From contig LNEL01000050.1 in assembly GCA_001464935.1 (NCBI GenBank), forward strand, positions 86,494-150,493: a stretch of DNA of 64,000 bases, written 5' to 3'. Of the stretch, positions 19,698-28,611 are shown one piece after another. Both the position numbers and the translations under genes were made by a program. How positions within the stretch are numbered: the stretch's first letter is position 1; the number at the start of each line of letters is the position of its first letter. Below the pieces are notes generated by a model. The model ran no database searches and was not told the DNA's origin. It worked only from the letters and a program-made list of their open reading frames with translations. Origin of the DNA: Gammaproteobacteria bacterium Ga0077536 (GTDB lineage Bacteria > Pseudomonadota > Gammaproteobacteria > Ga0077536).

Positions 19698-20798
19698 ATG
19701 AGCGAACTGGCACACAGCACACCCCGGGCCGACGGCTTTGCGATGCCCGCCGAGTGGGCACCACAGGCACAGGTGTGGATGGCGTGGCCGGAGCGCCCCG
19801 ACAACTGGCGGCTCGGCGGCGTGCCGGCCCAGCATGCGTTTGCCCATGTCGCCAATGCGATCGCCGACCATGAACCGGTGACGGTCGGGGTGTCGCACCG
19901 CCAGTACGAACATGCGCGGCGGCTGCTCGTGCCGCGCGTGCGGCTCGTCGAACTGACGACGAACGACGCCTGGATGCGTGACATCGGCCCGACGTTCGTG
20001 CGCCACGAGGGCGGCGAAGTGCGCGCAGTCGACTGGATCTTCAACGCGTGGGGCGGCCTGCACGGCGGACTGTATTTTCCGTGGGACGCGGACGACCTCG
20101 CGGCAGCGAAGATCGCCGATCTCGAGCGCGTGACGCGCTATCGCGCGCCGCTGGTGCTCGAGGGCGGGTCGATCCACGTCGACGGCGAAGGCAGCTGCCT
20201 GACGACCGAAGAATGTCTGCTGAATCCAAACCGCAATCCGTCGCTGAACCGCGCCGACATCGAGCAGCATCTGCGCGACTACCTCGGCGTGTCGACGGTG
20301 CTGTGGCTCGGCGCGGGTGTGTGCAACGACGAAACCGACGGCCACATCGACAATCTCTGCTGCTTCCTGCGCCCCGGCGTCGTGGCGCTGGCATGGACCG
20401 ACGATGCGTCCGATCCGCAGTCGGCGATTTCGCGCGATGCCTACCGCCGGCTGCGAGCGATGCACGATGCACGCGGCAGGCAGCTGGAAATCGTGAAGTT
20501 GCCAATCCCCGCAGTGCCGGTCGCGATGACCGATGAGGAAGCTCGTGAAGTGGCGCATGGCGCCGGCACGTTCGCGCGGCCCGGCGGCTTTCGCCTCGCG
20601 GCCTCCTATGTCAACTTCCTCATCGTCAACGGCGCGGTGATCGTGCCCGAGTTCGGCGATGCGAACGATGCGCGCGCCGCGAGCATCCTCGCCGAACAGT
20701 TTCCGGATCGCGTCATTCGCCAGGTCCCGGGGCGCGAGATTCTCTACGGCGGTGGCAACGTCCACTGCATCACGCAGCAGCAACCCGCGGGCGTCTGA
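19698..20798 (+). CDS. aguA: Agmatine deiminase
   Basis: A 366-residue enzyme that converts agmatine to N-carbamoylputrescine and ammonia. It has the guanidino-modifying fold hallmarks: [37 protein letters not shown], the [12 protein letters not shown] strand, [10 protein letters not shown] (catalytic His/Asp region) and the nucleophilic Cys near residue 357 in [14 protein letters not shown]. The start is the ATG at 19698; the upstream in-frame extension overlaps the divergent aminotransferase gene. No N-carbamoylputrescine amidase (aguB) is beside it, although these two are often neighbours. It links arginine-derived agmatine to the putrescine genes nearby. Confidence 0.93.
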   Translation: MSELAHSTPRADGFAMPAEWAPQAQVWMAWPERPDNWRLGGVPAQHAFAHVANAIADHEPVTVGVSHRQYEHARRLLVPRVRLVELTTNDAWMRDIGPTFVRHEGGEVRAVDWIFNAWGGLHGGLYFPWDADDLAAAKIADLERVTRYRAPLVLEGGSIHVDGEGSCLTTEECLLNPNRNPSLNRADIEQHLRDYLGVSTVLWLGAGVCNDETDGHIDNLCCFLRPGVVALAWTDDASDPQSAISRDAYRRLRAMHDARGRQLEIVKLPIPAVPVAMTDEEAREVAHGAGTFARPGGFRLAASYVNFLIVNGAVIVPEFGDANDARAASILAEQFPDRVIRQVPGREILYGGGNVHCITQQQPAGV

Positions 20799-20826
20799 CG
20801 CGCGAGGCCGTCGCGCACGACGCCTG

Positions 20827-21204
20827 TCACCGGCTCAGCCACACGAGCGCCGCGTCGATTTCGCTGAAACGGCGGACATCGAAGCCGCGATTGACCATCG
20901 TGTTTTCCCAGAACTCTATCTTCTCTGCCATCTCACCGTGGGCATCAGCGATGACGGCTTCCCGGCTGCTTTCCTTGTCCAGCCCTTCGTCGACGAGGTA
21001 ATCGACCAGGAAATACAGATCGGCCAGGCTGTGGCCGCCGGGCTCGAGGCCGCGGCAGTCGGTCAGGTAACGACAGCTGTTGACCCGTCTCGCGACGACC
21101 ATCGTCTCGCGGCAGGCTGCTTTCAGTTCGTCGCCCGTCAGTGCGCCGTGGTAGTAGGTTTGAACGACGGTCTCGTCGCAGAGCAGGTTGACCAGCCAGG
21201 GCAT
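20827..21204 (-). CDS. Small cytosolic protein, SpoIIAA/STAS-like
   Basis: A 125-residue protein without signal or membrane segment. The alternation of strands and helices (NSCRYLTDCRGLEPGGHSLA; EKIEFWENTMVNRGFDVRRF) is like small STAS/SpoIIAA-type proteins, but I cannot place it with certainty. It starts 21 bases downstream of potI and closes the polyamine transport operon, so a role tied to that operon is possible. Function unknown. Confidence 0.6.
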   Translation of the reverse strand: MPWLVNLLCDETVVQTYYHGALTGDELKAACRETMVVARRVNSCRYLTDCRGLEPGGHSLADLYFLVDYLVDEGLDKESSREAVIADAHGEMAEKIEFWENTMVNRGFDVRRFSEIDAALVWLSR

Positions 21205-21225
21205 GAAAGCCTTTCAGGGTCGGGA

Positions 21226-22029
21226 CTACTTGGAAGCCGCCATCTTTGCGTCGCGTTGGCGGGCCTGGTCGGCCTGCTTGAGCACGAGGCCCGCGGCGAT
21301 TACTCCGATCGCGACGACGACCACCAGCAGGGTCGCGAGCGCGTTGATCTCCGGGGACAGCCCGAGTCGGACCTTCGAGTAAATCACCATCGGCAGCGTC
21401 GTCGAGCCGGGGCCGGATACGAAGCTCGAAATCACCAGATCATCGAGCGACAGTGTGAACGCAAGCAGAAAGCCGGACACCAGCGCCGGCATGATGATCG
21501 GCAGCGTGATCAGGAAGAAGACCTTGGCCGGTCGCGCGCCGAGGTCCATTGCCGCCTCTTCGATCGATGGATCCATGCCCGTCAGGCGCGACTGCACCAC
21601 CACTGCGACATAGGCCAGCGCGAAGGTCGTGTGCGCGATGATGATCGTCAGTGTGCCGCGGCCTGCCGGCCAGCCGAAAGCCTGCTCCATCGCGACGAAC
21701 AGCAGCAGCAGTGACAGGCCCGTGAGGACTTCCGTCTTCACGCGCCCGCGAAACGGTCCGAAGCGCGTGAGACAGACGGCCACGAGCGTGCCGAGAATCA
21801 CGGCGAGCACGGCGCTGATCGCGGCGATCTTCACCGACAGCCACGCGGCCCCGAGAATCTGCTCGTTGCGCATCAGGGCGGCATACCAGCGCGTCGAGAA
21901 TCCGCCCCACACCGTCACCAGTTTCGACTGGTTGAACGAGAAGAACACCAGCGACAGGATTGGGATGTACAGGAAGGCGAAGCCGGCGGCGAGCCAGGCC
22001 CACAGCGCGGGACTCGTGCGGCGGCTCAT
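21226..22029 (-). CDS. potI: Polyamine ABC transporter permease (PotI/PotC type)
   Basis: A 267-residue inner-membrane permease with six hydrophobic segments. The binding-protein-dependent transport EAA loop is visible as SIEEAAMDLGARPAKVFFLI, followed by LPIIMPALVSGFLLAFTLSL. Together with PotH, PotG and PotF it would import putrescine or related amines. The ATG overlaps the potH stop by the ATGA arrangement, indicating translational coupling. Substrate assignment rests on the neighbouring polyamine enzymes and family resemblance. Confidence 0.9.
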   Translation of the reverse strand: MSRRTSPALWAWLAAGFAFLYIPILSLVFFSFNQSKLVTVWGGFSTRWYAALMRNEQILGAAWLSVKIAAISAVLAVILGTLVAVCLTRFGPFRGRVKTEVLTGLSLLLLFVAMEQAFGWPAGRGTLTIIIAHTTFALAYVAVVVQSRLTGMDPSIEEAAMDLGARPAKVFFLITLPIIMPALVSGFLLAFTLSLDDLVISSFVSGPGSTTLPMVIYSKVRLGLSPEINALATLLVVVVAIGVIAAGLVLKQADQARQRDAKMAASK

Positions 22030-23024
22030 CGCGCGGCCGCCGCCCGGCGCTCGAGCCAGTGCTGAAAGCTCATGATGACGAGCACCAGCGACAGCATCGC
22101 GATGGCCACTGCCGAGGCGATCGGCCACGCGCGGTTCGAGAAGAATTCGTCCCACAGCACCTTGCCGATCATCAGCGTTTCGGTGCCGCCGAGCAGGTCC
22201 GGAATGACGAATTCGCCGAGCGCCGGGATGAACACCAGCGAGAAGCCGGCGATGACGCCCGGCATCGACAGCGGCAGCGTGATCGTCAAAAAGGCCTTGA
22301 ACGGTCGACAGCCGAGGTCTTCCGCCGCCTCGAGCAGCGTCAGATCCATCTTCTCGAGCGTTGCGTACAGCGGCAGGATCATGAACGGCAGATACGAATA
22401 GACGATGCCGACGTAGACCGCGAAGTTCGTGCGCATCATGACTATCGGCTGGTCGATGACGCCGAGCGCCATCAACGCGTTGTTGATGACGCCGTTGTTG
22501 TTCAGCAGGCCGATCCACGCATAGACCCGCAGCAGGAACGACGTCCAGAACGGCAGCACCACCAGCATCAGCAGCACGCTGCGCCACGTCGGCTCGGCGC
22601 GCGCCATCGCGTAGGCCATCGGATAACCGATGACGAGGCAAATCAGCGCCGAGAAGAACGCGATCTGCACCGACCGCAGGTAGGCCTTCCAGTACAGCGC
22701 ATCCTCGGCGAGGAACAGGTAATTCCCGACGTTCAGCTTCAGCGTCACATAGCCCTGCTCAGCGAAGTCGACCAGCGACGAATACGGCGGCTGCGCGATC
22801 AGCTGATCGGCGAACGAGATCTTGAGCACGATCAGGAACGGAATCAGGAAGAACAGCGCGAGCCACACATAGGGCACGGCGATGACGAGGCCGCGGCCGG
22901 ACGTCACATGGCCGAGCAGGTTCAGGGCCCAGCGCACCGGGGGAATGCGCACGATCGCGCGCACCATCGGCTCGGCGCTGACGGCGAGGTGATCTCCGAG
23001 CGGCAGGTAACCGAGCCGGCTCAT
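22026..23024 (-). CDS. potH: Polyamine ABC transporter permease (PotH/PotB type)
   Basis: A 332-residue permease. After a long N-terminal segment, the first membrane helix is GLVIAVPYVWLALFFLIPFL. The EAA loop reads TLLEAAEDLGCRPFKAFLTI, followed by TLPLSMPGVIAGFSLVF. I start at the ATG 23022-23024, which overlaps the potG stop codon by four bases (ATGA); the longer ORF would extend into potG. It is the second permease of the heterodimer with PotI. Confidence 0.9.
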   Translation of the reverse strand: MSRLGYLPLGDHLAVSAEPMVRAIVRIPPVRWALNLLGHVTSGRGLVIAVPYVWLALFFLIPFLIVLKISFADQLIAQPPYSSLVDFAEQGYVTLKLNVGNYLFLAEDALYWKAYLRSVQIAFFSALICLVIGYPMAYAMARAEPTWRSVLLMLVVLPFWTSFLLRVYAWIGLLNNNGVINNALMALGVIDQPIVMMRTNFAVYVGIVYSYLPFMILPLYATLEKMDLTLLEAAEDLGCRPFKAFLTITLPLSMPGVIAGFSLVFIPALGEFVIPDLLGGTETLMIGKVLWDEFFSNRAWPIASAVAIAMLSLVLVIMSFQHWLERRAAAAR

Positions 23025-24169
23025 GTCGTCAGCACGACCCCGCTGGCGGGATCCCACTGCAGCCAGACGCGCTGATCCCAGGTGATGGCGTCCTCGGCGT
23101 GGCGGATGAGGTTCGGCCGGGTGACCTTCACCATCTTGCCGCTGTCGAGTTTGACGTTGAACACCGACATGTCGCCCATGTAGGCGATGCCGTCGATGAT
23201 GCCGTGCGCGCAGTTCTCCCCGATTTGCACCGGCGGTTCGTGCGTGATCGTGATCTTCTCCGGGCGGACCGCGACGCAGAGATGCGCATTCGGCGGCGCC
23301 GCCACGCCGTGATTGATGAAAATCGTGCAGCCGGCCTCCTCGGACGCGATGCGCACGTAATCATTGTCTTCGTCGATGATGCGGCCCTCGAACATGTTGA
23401 CCGTGCCGATGAAGTCGGCAACGAAGCGGCTGGTCGGAAATTCGTAGATTTCGCTCGGCGTGCCGACCTGCACGATCTGCCCGAGGTTCATCACGCCGAT
23501 GCGGGAGGCCAGGGTCATCGCTTCTTCCTGGTCGTGGGTGACGACCATGAAGGTCACGCCGAGCTTGTCCTGGATATTCATCAGTTCGAACTGCGTCGAC
23601 TCGCGGAGCTTGCGGTCGAGCGCGCCCAGTGGCTCGTCGAGCAGCAGCAGTTTCGGTTCCTTGACCAGCGAGCGGGCGAGCGCCACGCGCTGCCGCTGGC
23701 CGCCGGAGAGCTGGTGCGGCTTGCGCTTCGCAAACGACGACAGCTTCACGAGTTCGAGCATCGACGCCACGCGATCGAGGATCTCGCGCTTGGGCTTGTG
23801 ATCCTGCTTGAGCCCGAAGGCGATGTTGTCCTGCACCGTCATGTGCGGAAACAGCGCGTAGGACTGGAACATCATGTTGACCGGCCGGCTGTACGGCGGA
23901 ATACCGGCCATGTCCTGTCCGTCGATGAAGATCTTGCCGCTGGTAGGCTCCTCGAAGCCGGCCAGCATGCGCAACAGCGTGCTCTTGCCGCAGCCGGACC
24001 CGCCGAGCAGGCAGAACAGTTCCTGCTTGTAGACGTTCAGCGACACGTTGTTGACGGCCGTGAAGTCGCCGAACTTCTTGGTGACTTCCTGGATTCGGAT
24101 ATAGGGGACTGCGCCCGGATCCTTCCAGGGCTCGACGACCGCCGGCTCGGGCTTCCTGCCTTCTTGCAT
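23021..24169 (-). CDS. potG: Polyamine ABC transporter ATP-binding protein (PotG/PotA type)
   Basis: A 382-residue ATPase. Walker A is LLGGSGCGKSTLLRML, the Q-loop is MMFQSYALFPHMTV, the signature is QLSGGQRQRVALARSL, and Walker B is LLLLDEPLGALDRKLRE. The C-terminal ~130 residues (FEGRIIDEDNDYVRI; LCVAVRPEKITI) form a TOBE-type regulatory domain. The chain is cytoplasmic and energises import through PotH/PotI. It lies 36 bases after potF. Confidence 0.92.
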   Translation of the reverse strand: MQEGRKPEPAVVEPWKDPGAVPYIRIQEVTKKFGDFTAVNNVSLNVYKQELFCLLGGSGCGKSTLLRMLAGFEEPTSGKIFIDGQDMAGIPPYSRPVNMMFQSYALFPHMTVQDNIAFGLKQDHKPKREILDRVASMLELVKLSSFAKRKPHQLSGGQRQRVALARSLVKEPKLLLLDEPLGALDRKLRESTQFELMNIQDKLGVTFMVVTHDQEEAMTLASRIGVMNLGQIVQVGTPSEIYEFPTSRFVADFIGTVNMFEGRIIDEDNDYVRIASEEAGCTIFINHGVAAPPNAHLCVAVRPEKITITHEPPVQIGENCAHGIIDGIAYMGDMSVFNVKLDSGKMVKVTRPNLIRHAEDAITWDQRVWLQWDPASGVVLTT

Positions 24170-24205
24170 GCCCGTCTCTCCCCGTTGCCTGTTGTGTGGC
24201 CGAAC

Positions 24206-25405
24206 TTACTGGTTGGTCTTGATCCGTGTCCAGGTCCGGGTCACGAGGCGGTCGAAGGTCGGGGTGTTCACCACGTTCGGGAACAGGTTCTTCTTCGTTT
24301 CCGCATCCGGATAGATCGAAGTGTCGGTCCGGATGTCCTCGTTGACCAGCGGCGTGGCCGCCGCATTGGCGTTCGGGAAATTGACGTAGTTCGTGATGGC
24401 GGCCACGACCTCGGCGCGCAGCACGTAGTCGATGAACCGGTGCGCATTGTCGGCATGGGGCGCGTCCTTCGGAATTGCCATCGTGTCGAACCACATCAGC
24501 GAACCCTCGCGCGGCACGAAGTAGGCGATCTCATTGCCATTCTTCGCCTCTTCGGCACGGTCGCGCGCGATGAAGACGTCGCCGCTCCAACCGAGCACCA
24601 GGCACACTTCGCCATTCGCGAGATCGTTGATGTATTGGGAAGAGTGGAAGTACTTGATGAACGGCCTGATGCTCATCAGGAGCGCTTCGACCTTGGCGAG
24701 ATCCTCGGGGCTCTGGCTGCCGGTCGGCAGGCCGAGATAACGCAGCGCCGTCGGAAAGACTTCGGACGGGGCGTCGAGCAGCGCGATTCCGCAATCCTTG
24801 AACTTCGCCAGGACCTCCGGCTTGAACAGCATGTCCCAGCTGCCGAGCGGCGCGTCCGGCATGCGTTCCTTGATCTTGGCGACGTTGTAACCGATGCCCG
24901 TCGTGCCCCACAGCCACGGGATGATGTGCTTGTTCTCGGGATCGTAGCCGGCGAGGATCTGCATGATCTCGGGGTCGAGATTCTGGTAGTTCGGCAGTTT
25001 GCCGCGGTCGAGCGGCTGGAAGATGCCCGCCTGGATCTGGCGCGCGACGAAGCTCGCCGACGGCACCACGATGTCGTACCCGGTGTTGCCGGCGAGCAGC
25101 TTGGCCTCCAGCACTTCGTTCGAATCGAACACGTCGTAACGGACCTTGATGCCCGTTTCCTTCTCGAAATTCGCGATCGTGTCTTCAGCGATGTAGTCGG
25201 ACCAGTTGTAGACGTTGACGACCTGCTCGCCGTCGGTGGCAGGGGCGACTGGCGCGCCGGCCGGTGCTGCCGCGGGCGGGGCGCTGTCGGTCTGAGTCGT
25301 CTCTTCTGCCGGGGCAGGTGCGGATGCTTCGTCGCTGCCGCCGCAGCCGGCCAGCAGCAGGACGAGACCTGCGATCAGAATGCCTGTGCGCAAAGAGCCG
25401 GTCAT
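24206..25405 (-). CDS. potF: Polyamine ABC transporter substrate-binding lipoprotein (PotF type)
   Basis: A 399-residue periplasmic binding protein anchored as a lipoprotein: the signal LIAGLVLLLAGC places the lipid-modified Cys at residue 21. A Pro/Ala-rich linker follows. The mature part begins VVNVYNWSDYIAEDTIANFE, the characteristic opening of PotD/PotF proteins, and continues with YDIVVPSASFVARQIQAGIF and VPREGSLMWFDTMAIP, which line the amine pocket in the family. The ATG at 25403-25405 is chosen because it starts a good lipoprotein signal. Confidence 0.92.
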   Translation of the reverse strand: MTGSLRTGILIAGLVLLLAGCGGSDEASAPAPAEETTQTDSAPPAAAPAGAPVAPATDGEQVVNVYNWSDYIAEDTIANFEKETGIKVRYDVFDSNEVLEAKLLAGNTGYDIVVPSASFVARQIQAGIFQPLDRGKLPNYQNLDPEIMQILAGYDPENKHIIPWLWGTTGIGYNVAKIKERMPDAPLGSWDMLFKPEVLAKFKDCGIALLDAPSEVFPTALRYLGLPTGSQSPEDLAKVEALLMSIRPFIKYFHSSQYINDLANGEVCLVLGWSGDVFIARDRAEEAKNGNEIAYFVPREGSLMWFDTMAIPKDAPHADNAHRFIDYVLRAEVVAAITNYVNFPNANAAATPLVNEDIRTDTSIYPDAETKKNLFPNVVNTPTFDRLVTRTWTRIKTNQ

Positions 25406-25585
25406 CGGTGTTCTCCCTGGGTCGCGACGCGGAGCCCGGACCTGCCTCTGAAAAGCGAGGGCTTGCGGCACTGTCCGGCAGTTTTTTCTTGAGTTCTGCC
25501 AGCGGACATTACGCGATTCGCCGGTGGACCCGCAACCGCCGACGGCATGGTCCATGAAGGTGCGCAATCGCCCCCGCCTGATGCA

Positions 25586-26968
25586 TCAGCAGTCGATGCC
25601 GAGCGCTCGCGCAGTCAGATCCAGGCAATGCCGCGCGCGCTCGATCAGCTCGTCGATTTCCGCGTGCGTCATCACCAGCGGCGGCGAGATGATCATCGTG
25701 TCCCCTACCGCCCGCATCACGAGTCCGTTGTTGAAACAGAAGTCGCGGCACAGCGTGCCGACGTCGCCGAGCGGCTCGAAGCGCTGACGCGTGGCCTTGT
25801 CACGCACCAGTTCCAGCGCCCCGATGAAGCCGACCCCGCGGGCTTCGCCGACCAGCGGGTGGCTGCCGAGTTCGCGCCAGCGCCGCTGCAGGTAGGGGCC
25901 GGTCTCGTCGCGCACGCGCTCGACGAGCCCTTCGTCGCGGATGAGGCGGATATTGCGTTCGGCGACGGCGCAGCAGGTCGGGTGACCGGAGTAGGTGTAG
26001 CCGTGATAGAACTCGCCGCCGCGCTCGATCATGACATCGGCGATGCTGTCCGCGACCATCACGCCGCCGATCGGCAGGTAGCCGGACGACATGCCTTTCG
26101 CCATCGCCATCAGGTCCGGCTTGAAGCCGAAGGTCTCGCAGCCGAACCAGTGACCGGTGCGGCCGAAGCCGCAGATCACCTCGTCCGCGATCAGCAGGAT
26201 GCCGTGCTTGCGGCAGATCCGCTCGATCTCGGGCCAGTAGGTGTCCGGCGGGATGATCACGCCACCGGCGCCCTGGATCGGCTCGCCGATGAACGCCGCC
26301 ACCGTGTCCGCGCCGAGTTCGAGGATCTTGTCCTCGAGCCAGCCGGCCGCGCGCCGGCCGAAGTCCGCGGGCGACTCGTCGCCGCCGAGCTGGTACCAGT
26401 ACGGCGGATCGATGTGCTCGATGCCGGGAATCGGCAGGTCGCCGTGCGCGTGCATTGCCTTCATGCCACCGAGACTCGCGCCGGCCACGGTGCTGCCGTG
26501 ATAGGCCTGCCAGCGGCTGACGAGGGTCTTGCGGCGGGGCTGACCCATCACGTCCCAGTAACGGCGCACGAAGCGCACGATCGTGTCGTTCGCTTCCGAT
26601 CCCGAACCCGTGAACATCACGTGGTTCATGTGCGCGGGCGTGACCTCGGCCAGCAGTTCGGACAGCGCGAGCACCGGCGGATTGGCGGTCTTGAAAAAGT
26701 TGTTGTAATAGGGCAGTTCGCGCATCTGTTCCGCCGCGACTTCGGCGAGTTCGGCGCGCCCGTAGCCGACGTTCACGCACCACAGGCCCGCCATGCCGTC
26801 GAGCAGCCGCTCGCCGTTCGAATCCCACAGGTAGACGCCGTCGGCGCGCGTGATGATCCGCGCGCCGGTTTCATGCAGCGCCCGGGTGTCCGTGAACGGA
26901 TGCAGGAAATGCTTGCGGTCGATCGCCTGCCAGCCCGCGGTGTCGTGGCGTTCGCTGATGCGGCTCAT
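25586..26968 (-). CDS. spuC: Polyamine:pyruvate aminotransferase (SpuC-like, class III)
   Basis: A 460-residue PLP enzyme. HFLHPFTDTRALHETGARII at the start, then DGMAGLWCVNVGYGR, TGSGSEANDTIVRFVRRYW, YHGSTVAGASLGGM, the PLP Asp in LLIADEVICGFGRTG, and the Schiff-base Lys in MAMAKGMSSGYLPIGG. This series matches putrescine/polyamine aminotransferases of the SpuC type, which form 4-aminobutanal from putrescine with pyruvate as acceptor (family knowledge). Its ATG overlaps the ligase stop (ATGA), and potF follows 180 bases on, so uptake and breakdown appear co-transcribed. Confidence 0.85.
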   Translation of the reverse strand: MSRISERHDTAGWQAIDRKHFLHPFTDTRALHETGARIITRADGVYLWDSNGERLLDGMAGLWCVNVGYGRAELAEVAAEQMRELPYYNNFFKTANPPVLALSELLAEVTPAHMNHVMFTGSGSEANDTIVRFVRRYWDVMGQPRRKTLVSRWQAYHGSTVAGASLGGMKAMHAHGDLPIPGIEHIDPPYWYQLGGDESPADFGRRAAGWLEDKILELGADTVAAFIGEPIQGAGGVIIPPDTYWPEIERICRKHGILLIADEVICGFGRTGHWFGCETFGFKPDLMAMAKGMSSGYLPIGGVMVADSIADVMIERGGEFYHGYTYSGHPTCCAVAERNIRLIRDEGLVERVRDETGPYLQRRWRELGSHPLVGEARGVGFIGALELVRDKATRQRFEPLGDVGTLCRDFCFNNGLVMRAVGDTMIISPPLVMTHAEIDELIERARHCLDLTARALGIDC

Positions 26969-28335
26969 ACGTTCAACAGCAGGAATTCCCGCTCCCAGGA
27001 GCTGATGACGTGAAAGAAGGTCTCGTATTCCTTGTGCTTGACCGCCGAATACGAGCGCACGAACCGTTCACCCAGCAGTTCGCACAGCGGCTTGCATTCT
27101 TCGAGCAGCCGCAGCGAATCCTCGAGACTGCGTGAGAGCTGGTAACCGAGGTTGTAGCCGCTGCCCGTCACCGGCGCCGTCGAGCGCAGACCTTCGATCA
27201 TGCCGAGATAGCCGCAGGCCAGTGACAGCGCGATCGCGAGATACGGGTTCACGTCGGCGCCGGCAACGCGGTTCTCGATGCGCGTCGACTGAGGCTCGGA
27301 CACCGGCACGCGCAGGCCGACGGTGCGATTGTCGTAACCCCATTGCACGTTGATCGGCGCGAAGCCGCCGCGCGCGATGCGCCGGTAGGAGTTCACGTTC
27401 GGCGCGAAGAAGGCCATCGCGTGCGGAATGTATTTCTGCAGCCCGGCAATATGCGCCATGAACAGGTCGGTCAGTTTGCCGTCGGCAGTCGCGAAGATGC
27501 TCTCGCCGGTCACCTTGTCGACGACACTCTGGTGGATGTGCATCGCGCTGCCGGGTTCGTCCTTCAGCGGCTTTGCCATGAAGGTCGCGTAGATGTTGTG
27601 GCGATACGCGGCCTCGCGGCAGGTGCGCTTGAACAGGAACGCCTGGTCGGCGAGTTCGAGCGGATCGCCGTGCAGGAAGTTGATCTCCATCTGCGCCGCG
27701 CCGGATTCGTGAATCAGCGTGTCGATATCGAGTTCCTGCTTCTCGCAGTAGTCGTAGATGTCCTCGAACAGCGGATCGAATTCGTTGACGGCGTCGATGC
27801 CGTAGGCCTGGCGCGCGGTCTCGGGCCGACCCGAGCGCCCGATCGGCGGCTTCAGCGGGAAGTCCGGGTCGATGTTCTTCTCGACGAGGAAGAACTCGAG
27901 CTCCGGCGCGACCACGGGTTTCCAGCCGCGGCGATCGTAGAGTTCGATGATGCGCTTCAAAACCGTGCGTGGCGCCAGATCGACTTCGCGCCCGTCGTTG
28001 TAATAGCAGTCGTGGATGACCTGCGCGGTCGGTTCGGCCGCCCACGGCACGAGGCGGATCGTGTTGACGTCCGGCCGCAGCAGCATGTCGGGCTCGGTCG
28101 GGTCGGTCGTGTCCTCGTCCGGATAGTCGCCGGTGACGGTCTGCACGAACACGCCCTCGGGCAGACGCAGGCGCTCTTCCTGCCAGAACTTGCTGGCGGG
28201 CATGATCTTGCCGCGCGCGACGCCGGAGAAATCAGGGATGATGCATTCGACTTCGGTGCAGTTGCGCTCGCGCAGCCAGCGTTCGAGTGAGCCGCGGCGG
28301 CTGGTCGCGTCGTCGGTCGGGGGGAGTTCGCTCAT
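26965..28335 (-). CDS. puuA: Gamma-glutamylpolyamine synthetase (PuuA-like, glutamine synthetase family)
   Basis: A 456-residue ligase that would couple glutamate to putrescine or another amine using ATP. Motifs: ECIIPDFSGVARGKIMPASK near the N-terminus, VVAPELEFFLVEKN (metal Glu), ESGAAQMEINF, GSAMHIHQSV (His), NSYRRIARGGFAPIN and NRTVGLRVPVSEPQSTRIE. I start at ATG 28335, which has GAGG seven bases upstream, rather than the longer ORF reaching 28422. It heads the operon that includes the aminotransferase and Pot transporter and is divergent from puuB. Confidence 0.85.
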   Translation of the reverse strand: MSELPPTDDATSRRGSLERWLRERNCTEVECIIPDFSGVARGKIMPASKFWQEERLRLPEGVFVQTVTGDYPDEDTTDPTEPDMLLRPDVNTIRLVPWAAEPTAQVIHDCYYNDGREVDLAPRTVLKRIIELYDRRGWKPVVAPELEFFLVEKNIDPDFPLKPPIGRSGRPETARQAYGIDAVNEFDPLFEDIYDYCEKQELDIDTLIHESGAAQMEINFLHGDPLELADQAFLFKRTCREAAYRHNIYATFMAKPLKDEPGSAMHIHQSVVDKVTGESIFATADGKLTDLFMAHIAGLQKYIPHAMAFFAPNVNSYRRIARGGFAPINVQWGYDNRTVGLRVPVSEPQSTRIENRVAGADVNPYLAIALSLACGYLGMIEGLRSTAPVTGSGYNLGYQLSRSLEDSLRLLEECKPLCELLGERFVRSYSAVKHKEYETFFHVISSWEREFLLLNV

Positions 28336-28611
28336 GAGATGCCTCGGGTGGGTGTCGACAATCGCGCGGCGCGCGAACAGGGCCTGCGATGGCGTACTAC
28401 CCTTTGACTGTGTGGTCATCATAGCGATTGCCCCTGTGCATCGGCTAGCAGTGCCGGCGAAAACAGGGAGTGGGCTTCTACTGCGGCCTGTGACCGTGGC
28501 GGATCCAGGGCCGCGGCTGTCGCAGGCTCGTCCAGTGGCCCGTCGGCTTGCCGCTCGCGCGAGGGGCGGGCATCATGAACCGTCACGCCTGAGCCAGCCT
28601 CTTGAATTCAC
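28336..28611. other. Divergent control region between puuA-like and puuB-like genes
   Basis: A 276-base non-coding spacer from which the polyamine operon (leftward) and the oxidase gene (rightward) are read. I see no clear operator or strong sigma70 promoter. A polyamine-responsive repressor site would be expected here, but no regulator gene lies adjacent. Confidence 0.4.

Noticed and set aside
18194..20044. Longer N-terminus for the class III aminotransferase (616 residues)
   Set aside because: The extra residues lie opposite agmatine deiminase and do not resemble the family; the ATG at 19624 or 19615 gives a normal length.
25470..25500. A T-run after a small hairpin upstream of potF
   Set aside because: The stem is only four base pairs, and the T-run is on the plus strand where no gene ends, so it is not a terminator for the leftward operon.
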